Of a stretch of 64,000 nucleotides of DNA, positions 7,956-16,785 are shown one piece after another. A program made the translations under genes and the position numbers. Source of the stretch: Rhodobacteraceae bacterium SB2 (GTDB lineage: Bacteria; Pseudomonadota; Alphaproteobacteria; Rhodobacterales; Rhodobacteraceae); NCBI GenBank assembly GCA_001642945.1, contig LGRT01000013.1, forward strand, positions 372,001-436,000, written 5' to 3'. Positions within the stretch are counted from its first letter, which is position 1. Each line of letters opens with the position of its first letter. The notes under the pieces are model-generated. The model did not search any database, was not told the origin of the DNA, and worked only from the letters and a program-made list of their open reading frames with translations.

Positions 7956-9319
7956 AGTACCTCAATGATCGCATCGTGCAATTTGGCGATGATTTCATCA
8001 GCTTCGCTTTGCGTTAGGCAGAAAGGTGGCGCAAATCCTAAGATATCGCCTTCGGGCATCGCGCGGCTAATCACACCGCGGTTGAGCAAAGCCGCGTTTA
8101 CTTTTGCGCCAATCATCGCGCTGGGTTCAAAGAATACCCGATCGTTGCGATCTGCCACCAATTCAACCGCGCCCAGTAATCCTTCCCCGCGAATATCTCC
8201 AACATGTTTGTGCGCCCCAACCGCATCGCGCAAGCCGGCGGTAAAATAGCGCCCCATTGAGCGGACATTTTCGATTAAGTTTAAATCATCCAGTAAGCTT
8301 AGATTCGCCACGCCGGCGGCCGCACCAATTGGATGCGCCGAATAGGTCCACCCATGTCCAAAGGGGCCAAATTCATCCGTGCCTTGTTCTAACACGCGCC
8401 ACATGCGATCGCTGACGATTGAGCCTGATAAGGGCGCATAAGCCGAGGTTAGGCCTTTGGCAATCGTGATCAAATCGGGTTTTAGCTCATAATGATCGCT
8501 GCCAAACATGCTGCCCAAGCGGCCAAAGCCAGTGACCACTTCATCGGCAATCAGCAAAATATCATGCTTTTTCAAAACCGCTTGAATGGCGGCCCAATAG
8601 CCTTTTGGCGGCGGTACAAGCCCCCCTGTGCCCAAGGCCGGTTCACCAATGAAGGCGGCAATCGTATCCGCGCCCTCTGTTTCAATCATCGCCTCCAGAT
8701 CCGCCACGCATTTTGCCACGAAGCCTTCTTCGCTTTGGGTTAGATCATCGCGGCGGTAATAATAAGGCGCGGTGGTGTGCAGGATCCGATCTAAGGGTAG
8801 ATCAAATTTTTCATGAAATATTTTCAACCCGGTTAAAGATCCATTCACCAAGCCCGAGCCGTGATATCCCCGCCAGCGTGAGATGATCTTTTTCTTTTCA
8901 GGGCGCCCCAGAATATTGTTGTAATACCAAACCAGCTTCACATTCGTGGTATTGGCATCCGACCCCCCCAACCCAAAATAGACTTTGGACATGTGTTCGG
9001 GCGCGCGCTCTAGCACCATTTTTGACAGGGTGATTGAGGCTTCGGTGCCATGGCCGACATAGGCGTGATAATAGGCCAATTCATGCGCTTGTTTTGAAAT
9101 CGCTTCGGCGATTTCTGATCGGCCATAGCCGACATTCACGCAGTAAAGACCGGCAAATGCATCCAGCAGGCGGTCGCCATCACGATCTGTGATGTGGCAA
9201 CCCGACGCTGTTTTGATCACGCGCTGGGCTAAATTACCGCGGGAAAACTCTGCCAGATGGGTGGAGGGATGAAAGAAGTTTTCGCGATCCCAGCTTTCCA
9301 ATTGGTCATTTTTCAACAT
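7949..9319 (-). CDS. doeD: Class III aminotransferase, L-2,4-diaminobutyrate transaminase type (DoeD/Atf)
   Basis: 456 residues, fold-type I PLP enzyme. The phosphate loop is GLGGSDANTTNVKLVW, the cofactor aspartate sits in LLIADEVVTGFGRLG (D259), and the Schiff-base lysine is K288 in TIAKGLTSAY. As last gene of a eutABC-doeAB run it most likely removes the 4-amino group of 2,4-diaminobutyrate to give aspartate semialdehyde, like DoeD of Halomonas and the Atf of Ruegeria ectoine clusters. It is clearly distinct from the spuC-like enzyme nearby, though both belong to the same family. No DoeC/Ssd dehydrogenase for the next step is present in the window. Confidence 0.78.
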   Translation of the reverse strand: MLKNDQLESWDRENFFHPSTHLAEFSRGNLAQRVIKTASGCHITDRDGDRLLDAFAGLYCVNVGYGRSEIAEAISKQAHELAYYHAYVGHGTEASITLSKMVLERAPEHMSKVYFGLGGSDANTTNVKLVWYYNNILGRPEKKKIISRWRGYHGSGLVNGSLTGLKIFHEKFDLPLDRILHTTAPYYYRRDDLTQSEEGFVAKCVADLEAMIETEGADTIAAFIGEPALGTGGLVPPPKGYWAAIQAVLKKHDILLIADEVVTGFGRLGSMFGSDHYELKPDLITIAKGLTSAYAPLSGSIVSDRMWRVLEQGTDEFGPFGHGWTYSAHPIGAAAGVANLSLLDDLNLIENVRSMGRYFTAGLRDAVGAHKHVGDIRGEGLLGAVELVADRNDRVFFEPSAMIGAKVNAALLNRGVISRAMPEGDILGFAPPFCLTQSEADEIIAKLHDAIIEVLG

Positions 9320-9400
9320 GTTTTATCCTTACAAATGCCCTGTATAATCGTCCTGTGTTTCCGGGGTGGGTGCGCGATGGGTTTGGGCTGTGCAATCTGC

Positions 9401-10417
9401 TTAAGTTGGATCAGGCAAATCCACGTCGCCGATTATTTCTGCGATCACAGTGGCGCAATCGCCCATGGCGATCAAGCCAGGGAAATGCCGTCCAACCAGA
9501 ATACCAGAGCGGCGTGCATAGCAATGTTCGGGCGCGCGTCCGGTATGATCTTTGGGCCAGATACGGGCGGTGATATCTCCTTTTTCCACAGGATCCCCCA
9601 AATCGACCATTGGTTCAAACAGGCCCTCGCCTGCAGCAAAGGTAAAGCAATCGCCATCGGGCATATCGATTTCAACAGAAGGTTCTAACGCTAAGGGCGC
9701 GTTCAGTATTTCAGCATGGATAAGCAGATTGCGCAGGCCTTTTTTTGCAATGGCAATCGATTTAGCAGTGGCGGATCCGCCGCCGCCCAGCTCGGTTGAC
9801 ACAAAGATCTTTCCCATATCTTCTGCGGCTGTGTCATACAGGCCCGTCTTGTCAATTTCGAGCTGCATCATTGAAAATGGCGCATTAAAGGCATTGCGCG
9901 CCGCCACGCAAGCGGCTTGCTGGGCCGGGTTTTCCAAAATATGGGCTGCCGCAAAGGGAAGAAAATCCAGCGTGCGCCCACCGGAATGAAAATCTAGCAC
10001 AACATCTGCCATGGGCAGTAAATAGCGTTGAAAGTAATCTGCGATTTTCTCGGTGATACTGCCATCTGGGCGCCCGGGAAACAGCCGGTTCAGATTGCCT
10101 TGGTCGATAGGAGAGGTGCGGGTGCCAGCTTTAAACGCTGGAAAGTTAAACGCTGGCACGATAATCACGCGGCCCGTGATCGCGCTTTCGTCTAGCGTTA
10201 AAGCCAGCTCCTGCAGCGCAACGGGGCCTTCATATTCATCGCCGTGATTGGCCCCGGTGATCAGCGCCGTGGGTCCGACGCCGTTGCGGATCACGGTGAT
10301 GGGGATCATAATCTTTCCCCAAGCGCTGAAATCATGGCTATGGGGCAGCGTGAGATGGCCATGTTGCACGCCCTCTGCGTCAAAGGAAACGCTGGCGCTT
10401 ATCGGAGAGGCTCTCAT
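9401..10417 (-). CDS. doeB: N-acetyl-L-2,4-diaminobutyrate deacetylase DoeB (EutE)
   Basis: 338 residues, zinc-dependent deacylase of the succinylglutamate desuccinylase/aspartoacylase (M14-like) family. The zinc ligands are visible in GANHGDEYEG (His and Glu) and VLDFHSGG (His). The order matches the DoeB family: catalytic domain to about residue 230, then a beta-barrel C-terminal part. It removes acetate from N-acetyl-diaminobutyrate made by DoeA. The gene starts three bases after the doeA stop, with the ribosome site inside the doeA end, so the two are translationally linked. Confidence 0.9.
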   Translation of the reverse strand: MRASPISASVSFDAEGVQHGHLTLPHSHDFSAWGKIMIPITVIRNGVGPTALITGANHGDEYEGPVALQELALTLDESAITGRVIIVPAFNFPAFKAGTRTSPIDQGNLNRLFPGRPDGSITEKIADYFQRYLLPMADVVLDFHSGGRTLDFLPFAAAHILENPAQQAACVAARNAFNAPFSMMQLEIDKTGLYDTAAEDMGKIFVSTELGGGGSATAKSIAIAKKGLRNLLIHAEILNAPLALEPSVEIDMPDGDCFTFAAGEGLFEPMVDLGDPVEKGDITARIWPKDHTGRAPEHCYARRSGILVGRHFPGLIAMGDCATVIAEIIGDVDLPDPT

Positions 10418-10420
10418 ATC

Positions 10421-11608
10421 TTATTCCTTTACGAACAATTCACGGGGTACATCCGCCAAGCACTCATAGCCGGTCTGTGTGATGCGGATACTTTCGGTGA
10501 TCTCAAAGCCCCAATCCTGCATCCACAGCCCAGTCATGAAATGGAAGGTCATATTTTCCTGCAGCACGGTTTTGTCCCCGGGGCGTAAAGACATGGTGCG
10601 CTCTCCCCAATCGGGGGGGTAGCTGGCACCGATGGAATAACCGGTACGGTTGTCTTTTTCGATGCCATATTTTTTCAAAACACCAAAAAATGCAGTGGCA
10701 ATATCTTCACAAAGATTGCCGGCGCGCGCCTGTTCAAGCCCCGCGTCCATGCCTTCCAAAACGGCTTTCTCAGCGTTCAGAAACGTATCGGTTGGTTTGC
10801 CTAGAAACATCGTGCGCGAAAGCGGGCAGTGATAGCGATGCACCACACCGGCAATCTCGAAAAATGTGCCTTCGCCGCGTTTCAAGGGCTGATCATCCCA
10901 TGTGAGATGCGGCGCGGCGGCATCCGGCCCCGAGGGCAATAAAGGCACCAAAGCGGGATAATCGCCACCCGTGCCAATATCGGCATCATAGCGCAAAGCG
11001 GCATCGTAAATCTCGGCCACAAGATCGCATTTGCGCATTCCAACCTCTGCGCGTTGCCGGATCCGCTCATGCATCCGGCCAACGATTTTGCCGGCTTGTC
11101 GCATATAGGCCAGCTCGGCCTCTGATTTGACCGCGCGCTGCCAATTCACCAGCGCTGTTGCATCTTGGAATTTACTATTTGGCAAATGCCTCTGAAGCGC
11201 TTGGTAGGCGGCGGCTGAAAACCAATAATTGTCCATTTCAACGCCAATACGCGCGCCATCTAGTCCTAGGGTGGTTATTTGCGCGGCAAGATAATCCATT
11301 GGGTGACGCTCGGTGGATTGCACATAGTGATCCGGATAGCCGATAATATTGCTCTCGGGCATGAACACTGTGCGCAAAGCGCCGCGGCCATCTTGCGCGC
11401 GGCCAAACCAAATCGGATCGCCATGCAAGCCTAAAACCACGCATTGATGCACGTAAAATGACCAGCCATCATAGCCTGTCAGCCAGTTCATGTTGCTGGG
11501 GTCCGAAAGGATCAGCAAAGAGAGGCCACGCAGCTCCATTTCCTGCCGGGTGATTTTGATGCGCTGTTCAAATTCGGCGCGGCTAAAATGTAAAACCGGG
11601 GCGATCAT
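10421..11608 (-). CDS. doeA: Ectoine hydrolase DoeA (EutD)
   Basis: 395 residues, M24 (pita-bread) peptidase family. The N-terminal creatinase-like domain contains LSDPSNMNWLTGYDGWSFYV. The C-terminal domain (from about 160) has LVPLLPSGPDAAAPHLTWDD and GTFFEIAGVVHRYHCPLSR, characteristic of DoeA and lacking part of the normal metal-site set. It opens the ectoine ring to N-acetyl-diaminobutyrate. The frame is open to 11665, but ATG at 11608 has GGAGTT eight bases upstream and starts four bases after the eutC stop. Upstream partners eutABC point to hydroxyectoine handling as well. Confidence 0.92.
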   Translation of the reverse strand: MIAPVLHFSRAEFEQRIKITRQEMELRGLSLLILSDPSNMNWLTGYDGWSFYVHQCVVLGLHGDPIWFGRAQDGRGALRTVFMPESNIIGYPDHYVQSTERHPMDYLAAQITTLGLDGARIGVEMDNYWFSAAAYQALQRHLPNSKFQDATALVNWQRAVKSEAELAYMRQAGKIVGRMHERIRQRAEVGMRKCDLVAEIYDAALRYDADIGTGGDYPALVPLLPSGPDAAAPHLTWDDQPLKRGEGTFFEIAGVVHRYHCPLSRTMFLGKPTDTFLNAEKAVLEGMDAGLEQARAGNLCEDIATAFFGVLKKYGIEKDNRTGYSIGASYPPDWGERTMSLRPGDKTVLQENMTFHFMTGLWMQDWGFEITESIRITQTGYECLADVPRELFVKE

Positions 11609-11612
11609 TGGT

Positions 11613-12605
11613 TCAACTCCTAAAAACGGATCCCTGCTTGAGTTCTTGGGCGCGTTGGCGCGCAAAAGCAGCGATTACTGTATCTTGAAGCCCGGTGCCG
11701 GTAAGATCGGCAATTGTAATTTGTTCTGCGGATTGCCGGCCGGGGGCTTTACCGGCAATGATATCACCCAGTTCGGGAAAGATTTCGGTATCTGCGACAT
11801 GATTTGCCGCAATTGCACTGCGCAATTCACCCAATTTGCTGGTTTGTGATTGTCGATCCGGCACATACAGATCCGCGCGCGCCAAACAGGCCGGCTCTAA
11901 TTCACATTTATGATCCTGATCTGAGCCCATGGCCGTAATATGTTGGCCCGGTTGCAGCCAATTGGCTTGGATGAGCGGTGACGCGGATGGGGTTGTGGTG
12001 ACGATAATATCAGCCCCTTGCACCGCATGTTTGGCCGTTTCTGCAACCGTAATAGGGATATTTAACTCCAAGCTCAGGCTTTTGGCGCAGGTGGCTGCTT
12101 TTGCGGTATCGCGGGCCCAGATTTTAGCCTGCTGGATCTCGCGCACCAAGCATAGGGCTTTCAGCTGCAGCTTGGCTTGCGTGCCCGCGCCGATGATACA
12201 GGCGGTTTCTGATTCTGGGCGCGCTAAACAGTTTGCGGCCACGGCGCCCGCTGCTGCGGTGCGGATATCGGTGAGATACCCGTTGTCTAAAAGCAGCGCT
12301 TCCAGCATGCCGGTCTTTGCGCTGAACACCACCATCAACCCTGAGGTGCTGGGAAGGCCCACGCTGGGATTGTCAAAAAACCCAGGTGACATTTTGATCG
12401 CGAATGAAGGAATGCCGGGCACATAAGCGGTTTTCACATCGACTTCGCCATTATGCGCGGCAATCGCCATTGACAGGATTGGCGGCATTACTACCTGCCC
12501 ACCCGCCAACGCTTTAAAACCCTGTTCCACGCAGTTGATCGCTGCCAGATCCAGCGGCACCAATCTGCGCAATTCATCTTGGGTTAACAACGTGACTTCC
12601 GGCAT
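11613..12605 (-). CDS. eutC: Ectoine utilization protein EutC, ornithine cyclodeaminase family
   Basis: 330 residues of the ornithine cyclodeaminase/mu-crystallin family. The NAD-binding glycine motif is CIIGAGTQAKLQLKAL (residues about 135-150), and the substrate lysine segment is FAIKMSPGFFDN. The end DLTGTGLQDTVIAAFA is the usual family C-terminus. In ectoine clusters EutC is one of three enzymes (EutABC) thought to convert hydroxyectoine towards ectoine; the exact reaction is not settled. It lies between eutB and doeA with gaps of 9 and 4 bases, so it is a mid-operon gene. Confidence 0.88.
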   Translation of the reverse strand: MPEVTLLTQDELRRLVPLDLAAINCVEQGFKALAGGQVVMPPILSMAIAAHNGEVDVKTAYVPGIPSFAIKMSPGFFDNPSVGLPSTSGLMVVFSAKTGMLEALLLDNGYLTDIRTAAAGAVAANCLARPESETACIIGAGTQAKLQLKALCLVREIQQAKIWARDTAKAATCAKSLSLELNIPITVAETAKHAVQGADIIVTTTPSASPLIQANWLQPGQHITAMGSDQDHKCELEPACLARADLYVPDRQSQTSKLGELRSAIAANHVADTEIFPELGDIIAGKAPGRQSAEQITIADLTGTGLQDTVIAAFARQRAQELKQGSVFRS

Positions 12606-12614
12606 AGAATGCTC

Positions 12615-13610
12615 CTATAGATTTGATATATCTACGTTTTCGCCTGAAATAATGCGGTGATGCACAGAGAGGTCAATATTGCCACCGGTCACGCAGGCAA
12701 TGGTGTTGCCTTCTGGCTTGACCTTTTGGCTGAGCAAGGCGGCCAAACAAACGGCGCCAGAGCCTTCGATGATTTGCCGTTCTTGCCAATAGGCATGGCG
12801 GATGGCCTGCGCGATTTCTATTTCACTGACCAAGATAAACTCATCTACAAGGCTTTGGGTAATATTGAAGGTGATTTGATTATCAAGGCCAATACCGCCC
12901 CCCAGAGAATCCGCCAACGTGGCTTCTTCTTTCACCAATATGGGTTTACCGGCTTGTAAACAGGCATGCATTGCGGCGCCGCGTTCCATGCTGACAGCAA
13001 TGATTTTCACGTCTTTTTTCAACGCTTTCAATGCGCTGGCGACGCCTGAAATAAGACCACCGCCTGATACGGGCACCAAAACGGTTTGAAGCCCGGGCAG
13101 TGCTTCAAACAGCTCAAGGCCAAGGCTGGCTTGCCCGGTCACAATATCGGGGTGGTCAAAAGGCGGGATCATCGTCATGCCCTGCTCTGCTACCAGATGG
13201 TCTACTTCGATTTGTGCGTCATCTTGCGACTGACCGATAATCCGCACTTCTGCACCCAGCGCTTTAATGCCATCAATCTTATTTTGTGGAACCAATTGCG
13301 ACATGCAGATGATGCAGCGCACGCCGTTTTCTTGCGCGGCATGGGCCAGGCCGCGGCCATGATTGCCGGTCGAAACGCCGACAACGCCGCGCTGCTTTGC
13401 CGCCTCGGGCAAGGCCATGACAGCGTTGCTGGCACCGCGCAATTTGAAGCTATTGGTGATCTGATGATGTTCAAGCTTGAGGTAAACGGGGGTTTTGCTC
13501 AGCCTGCTTAAGCTTTCTGAGGTGACCAGAGGGGTTGTTCGAATGCAGGGCGCGATGCGGTGCGCCGCAGTTTTGATATCGCTCAGTTCGATGGGGCTTT
13601 GAAAGGCCAT
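12615..13610 (-). CDS. eutB: Hydroxyectoine utilization dehydratase EutB, threonine dehydratase-like
   Basis: 331 residues, fold-type II PLP enzyme. The Schiff-base lysine is K56 in NSFKLRGA, followed by STGNHGRGLAHAA and the phosphate loop PVSGGGLISG. There is no C-terminal ACT domain, as in EutB and catabolic threonine dehydratases. The frame extends upstream to 13703 inside eutA, but ATG at 13610 follows a GGAG overlapping the eutA stop and gives the family N-terminus. Predicted role is loss of water from a hydroxyectoine-derived intermediate, inferred from the eutABC context. Confidence 0.88.
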   Translation of the reverse strand: MAFQSPIELSDIKTAAHRIAPCIRTTPLVTSESLSRLSKTPVYLKLEHHQITNSFKLRGASNAVMALPEAAKQRGVVGVSTGNHGRGLAHAAQENGVRCIICMSQLVPQNKIDGIKALGAEVRIIGQSQDDAQIEVDHLVAEQGMTMIPPFDHPDIVTGQASLGLELFEALPGLQTVLVPVSGGGLISGVASALKALKKDVKIIAVSMERGAAMHACLQAGKPILVKEEATLADSLGGGIGLDNQITFNITQSLVDEFILVSEIEIAQAIRHAYWQERQIIEGSGAVCLAALLSQKVKPEGNTIACVTGGNIDLSVHHRIISGENVDISNL

Positions 13611-13620
13611 TTGGGGGCTC

Positions 13621-14391
13621 CTATCGCAGGGCATGCTTGAACAAGCGGCCCCATTTACCGGCATCAACCCGTAAATTTGCATGATGCGCCAATTCCCAAG
13701 CACAGGCTTGATTTGAGGTCACAACCGGTTTGCCGGTTTGGCGTTCCAACTCGGCGACCACATCCGCAGCTTGCAGCGCGGTGCAGGATAAAAAGAAGGC
13801 ATCGGTTTGGTTGGTTTGGCTGGCCAGCGCCGCTTTGATGATGCTTGCAGGATCAACGCGTGCCATATCCAAATCGCTTTCAAGCCCCAAGCAAAGAAAT
13901 TTCGCCAATGACAATCCTTGGGCTTGGAAATAGGCGGCCATGGGCTGGCTGGTTTCCACCAAATAGGGCGTCACCACCGAAATATGCTTTGCGCCCAGGG
14001 TTTTTAGAGCCCGGAGAGCTGCCCCGCTGGGGGTCACCACGGGCAAATTTGGGCGCGCGGCATGCACCAAAGCTTTGATCGCATCATCCCCAATCACCAC
14101 CGAGGCGGCCGTGCAACTATAGCAAATAGCGTCAAGCCGTTCCTCGGGCAGAATGAGCCGCGCCGCTTGGGTGATAAGCGGTGCCATTTTACGCAGATTT
14201 TCAGGCGTTGTTGGATTTTCAAACGCTACCCGTGTTACGTAAACACCCAGCCTTTCCATCGGCAGGATACGCGCAAAATCGCGCTCTGCCGTCACATCTG
14301 TTGACAGGGCGATAACACCAATTTTTTTGTTTTTATCAGGCGGATCATAGGTCAAATCCCCGGCATAAAGGCCAATATTTACATCATCCAT
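13621..14391 (-). CDS. eutA: EutA, Asp/Glu racemase/arylmalonate decarboxylase-like protein
   Basis: 256 residues of the cofactor-independent racemase superfamily. Two cysteine segments are visible, ICYSCTAASVV (C90, C93) and FFLSCTALQA near residue 200, matching the two-lobed active site with one catalytic cysteine per lobe. It heads the catabolic part of the operon, 144 bp downstream of the last permease gene with a strong hairpin between. In ectoine clusters EutA is assigned to hydroxyectoine use, perhaps by inverting a stereocentre; the reaction is inferred. Confidence 0.85.
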   Translation of the reverse strand: MDDVNIGLYAGDLTYDPPDKNKKIGVIALSTDVTAERDFARILPMERLGVYVTRVAFENPTTPENLRKMAPLITQAARLILPEERLDAICYSCTAASVVIGDDAIKALVHAARPNLPVVTPSGAALRALKTLGAKHISVVTPYLVETSQPMAAYFQAQGLSLAKFLCLGLESDLDMARVDPASIIKAALASQTNQTDAFFLSCTALQAADVVAELERQTGKPVVTSNQACAWELAHHANLRVDAGKWGRLFKHALR

Positions 14392-14469
14392 GGGTCAGCT
14401 CCCGGCGCCGCGATCGCCGCGCTAAAACGTCCAATTTTAAACGTAAACATATTGGGTAATGAGGTGGAT

Positions 14470-14489
14470 GCGGCGCTTTACAGCGCCGC
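14470..14489 (-). terminator. Hairpin between ectoine-cluster permease and eutA
   Basis: Perfect 8-bp stem GCGGCGCT-TTAC-AGCGCCGC in the 144-bp gap separating the transport and catabolic halves. No T-run follows on the minus strand, so it is more likely a processing or stability element, or a partial terminator, than an operon end. Confidence 0.55.
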
Positions 14490-14535
14490 CTAAGGTCAAA
14501 ATCTTTGTAAGGATCACCAGCCCCGTTCAATCAGG

Positions 14536-15432
14536 TTACCCCGGGCTGACGCCGCGCAACCGCTCGGAACGGCGGCGCAACAATTCCACCACAGTCAACA
14601 GAACGATGGAGATGATGACTAAGATTGTAGCCGCCGCCAGAATGGTGGGCGAGATTTCTTGGCGGATACCGGCCCACATTTGGCGCGGCAGCGTCAGCTG
14701 GTCGGCGCCGGCCAGAAAAATCACCACAACCACTTCATCAAATGAGGTGATGAAGGCAAACAGCGCGCCTGAGATTACACCCGGTAAGATCAAGGGCATT
14801 TGAATTTTAAAAAATGTCCGCGTTGGGCCGGCGCCAAGATTGGCCGCGGCTTTGCGCAGATTGTCATCAAAGCCAACCAATGTGGCCGTCACTGTGATCA
14901 CCACGAAGGGCAAGCCCAAGATCGCATGCGCGATGACCAATCCAACATGCGAGGCGACAAGGTCGAAGCGCGCACCAAATATCGTGATTGAAAACAAGGC
15001 AAATCCAGCCGCAGTGATGATCAAAGGCACGATCATTGGTGAAATCAGCAACGCCATGAAAAGCTTACGCCCCGGCATATGAGAGCGGCTTAAGCCCAAA
15101 GCGGCGAGCGTACCCAAGACGGTGGACAATAGGGTTGCGAAAATACCAATGATGATCGAGTTTTTGAACCCGATCATCCATTTGTCGCTGCACACCGTGG
15201 TTTTGATATCCTCGCACATTCCAAACAGGTTTTGGTACCAGCGTACAGAAAAACCTTCGGCTTTCAGCGCCAACATTTCTGGTGTGAAGCTCAGGAAGGG
15301 GCTTGATGTGAAAGAAAGGGGGATCACGATAATCAGCGGGGCCACAAGGAAGAACAACACCAATCCGCAGATTGTTAAATAGGTATAATGCCAGATACGC
15401 TGACCGGTGGTTGCATAAATAGGAAGCGCCAT
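14536..15432 (-). CDS. ABC transporter permease, PotC/PotI-like, ectoine cluster
   Basis: 298 residues with six hydrophobic segments, first at about 15-38. The coupling loop reads RKAAANLGAGPTRTFFKIQM near residues 195-215, then ITSFDEVVVVIFLAG, the characteristic motif of PotC-type permeases. A CEDIKTTVC segment between helices 1 and 2 holds two cysteines that could pair in the periplasm. The start is four bases after the first permease's stop. It forms the second half of a PotBC-like pair; with eutABC-doeAB downstream the predicted cargo is ectoine or hydroxyectoine rather than a polyamine. Confidence 0.85.
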   Translation of the reverse strand: MALPIYATTGQRIWHYTYLTICGLVLFFLVAPLIIVIPLSFTSSPFLSFTPEMLALKAEGFSVRWYQNLFGMCEDIKTTVCSDKWMIGFKNSIIIGIFATLLSTVLGTLAALGLSRSHMPGRKLFMALLISPMIVPLIITAAGFALFSITIFGARFDLVASHVGLVIAHAILGLPFVVITVTATLVGFDDNLRKAAANLGAGPTRTFFKIQMPLILPGVISGALFAFITSFDEVVVVIFLAGADQLTLPRQMWAGIRQEISPTILAAATILVIISIVLLTVVELLRRRSERLRGVSPG

Positions 15433-15436
15433 GTTG

Positions 15437-16705
15437 TTATCCCAACCTCATATTGTCGATACCGACGATCTTATCATAAACCCAATATAGGATTAGAATT
15501 GCTGACAGCAGAATCACGCCCATTGCGGATGCCAGTCCCCAGTTTAGCGATTTTCGCAAATGATAGGCGATTTGGTTGCCGATCATTTGACCATCTTTTC
15601 CGCCGACCAATTCGGGCGTAATGAAATAACCGATTGCCACGATAAACACCAAAATCACACCTGCCCCAATACCGGGAATGGTTTGAGGCATGTAGACTCG
15701 GATAAAGGCGCGCGCCGGGGTTGCCCCTAAATTCTGCGCAGCTTTCATATAGGTTGGGGGAATACCGCGCATTACTGAATAGAGCGGAAGGATCATAAAG
15801 GGCAGCAAAACTTGCGTCATTACGATCAGCGTCCCGTTGAAATTATACATTAAGGGCAGGCGGTTTTCATCGCTGATAATCCCCAAACCAACAAGCGAAT
15901 CGTTCAATACCCCCTGCTGTTGTAGCATAATCATCCAAGCCACGATCCGCACCAAAAGCGATGTCCAAAACGGCATAAGAACGCAGATCATCAGCAGGTT
16001 TGAGATCCGCAGGGGCAACGTGGCCAGCAGATAGGCAACAGGAAAGGCCAAGACAAGGCAGGCGACCGTAACGATGGTCGAGACCAGCAGCGTGCGTTTC
16101 CAAAACATGACGTAGACGCGGCGGTTTTCCGGCTGCATGATTACGTTTTTTTTATCATCATAGGTGCGGTCAATCGCGTTCCAATAATACCCCGCTGTGG
16201 TTCTGTCTTTCATAATTCCAAGAGATCTCCAGAACTCGACATCTCCCCAGCGCTTATCAGCCTTTATCATTTGCGCTTGAAGCGGTTGTTCGGCATCTAT
16301 TTTCTTGAACTTGCGATTTGATTTTTTGATCAGACTTTTCCAGCCTGATTTTGCATAGTTCATTCGGGTTGAGACTTTGCCGATTTGAAGTTTTGCGGCC
16401 GATGTAAGATCCAAATACATCGCCTCGAAATGCGGCTCGCCGGGCAGGTCAACGCCATCCCACTGCTCATAAATGGCCATCGTTCGGGGCAAGACGTCAT
16501 TGACAAAACTGTCATCAATACTTTTTTGAAAGAGCGCGTAAATCGGCCATACAAATAGAATTAAAATGAATAAAGCCGGTCCAGCCACTAGGCCAAAGGC
16601 GCGAAGCTTTTCCCGCCTCAAAGAGGCTTTTAAGCTTTTTTTCAGCGGAATACCATCCGCCGTCATCATTTGTCCGGCTTGCGCGTTGGCTGCGACATCA
16701 CTCAT
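15437..16705 (-). CDS. ABC transporter permease, PotB-like with large periplasmic insertion
   Basis: 422 residues, about 130 longer than ordinary PotB/PotH. After a first transmembrane segment (about 36-56) a basic, charged stretch of roughly 140 residues (containing DRTTAGYYWNAIDRTYDD) precedes the remaining helices. The coupling loop is KAAQNLGATPARAFIRVYMP. Similar long-loop permeases occur in alphaproteobacterial members of the spermidine/putrescine-type family. A small inverted repeat CGAAAG-AA-CTTTCG (16707-16720) sits one base before the ATG and may mask the ribosome site. Partner of the following permease and the upstream binding protein. Confidence 0.85.
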   Translation of the reverse strand: MSDVAANAQAGQMMTADGIPLKKSLKASLRREKLRAFGLVAGPALFILILFVWPIYALFQKSIDDSFVNDVLPRTMAIYEQWDGVDLPGEPHFEAMYLDLTSAAKLQIGKVSTRMNYAKSGWKSLIKKSNRKFKKIDAEQPLQAQMIKADKRWGDVEFWRSLGIMKDRTTAGYYWNAIDRTYDDKKNVIMQPENRRVYVMFWKRTLLVSTIVTVACLVLAFPVAYLLATLPLRISNLLMICVLMPFWTSLLVRIVAWMIMLQQQGVLNDSLVGLGIISDENRLPLMYNFNGTLIVMTQVLLPFMILPLYSVMRGIPPTYMKAAQNLGATPARAFIRVYMPQTIPGIGAGVILVFIVAIGYFITPELVGGKDGQMIGNQIAYHLRKSLNWGLASAMGVILLSAILILYWVYDKIVGIDNMRLG

Positions 16706-16738
16706 GCGAAAGAACTTTCGAAATAGTCGGAAATTAAA

Positions 16739-16764
16739 AAAGGGCGCACGCTCGCGCGCCCTTT
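16739..16764 (-). terminator. Hairpin with T-rich tail after the ectoine-cluster binding-protein gene
   Basis: Perfect 9-bp stem AAAGGGCGC / GCGCCCTTT with an 8-base loop; on the minus strand it is followed by TTTTAATTT, giving a rho-independent-like structure. It lies between the binding-protein gene and the first permease gene and probably terminates a share of transcripts so that the binding protein is in excess. Confidence 0.7.
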
Positions 16765-16785
16765 GTAAAAGCTTACGTCAAAGGC

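Noticed and set aside
7949-9319. Assignment of the doeD-like gene as a second putrescine transaminase
   Set aside because: It is related to SpuC, but its place directly after doeB in an ectoine operon makes diaminobutyrate the better substrate.
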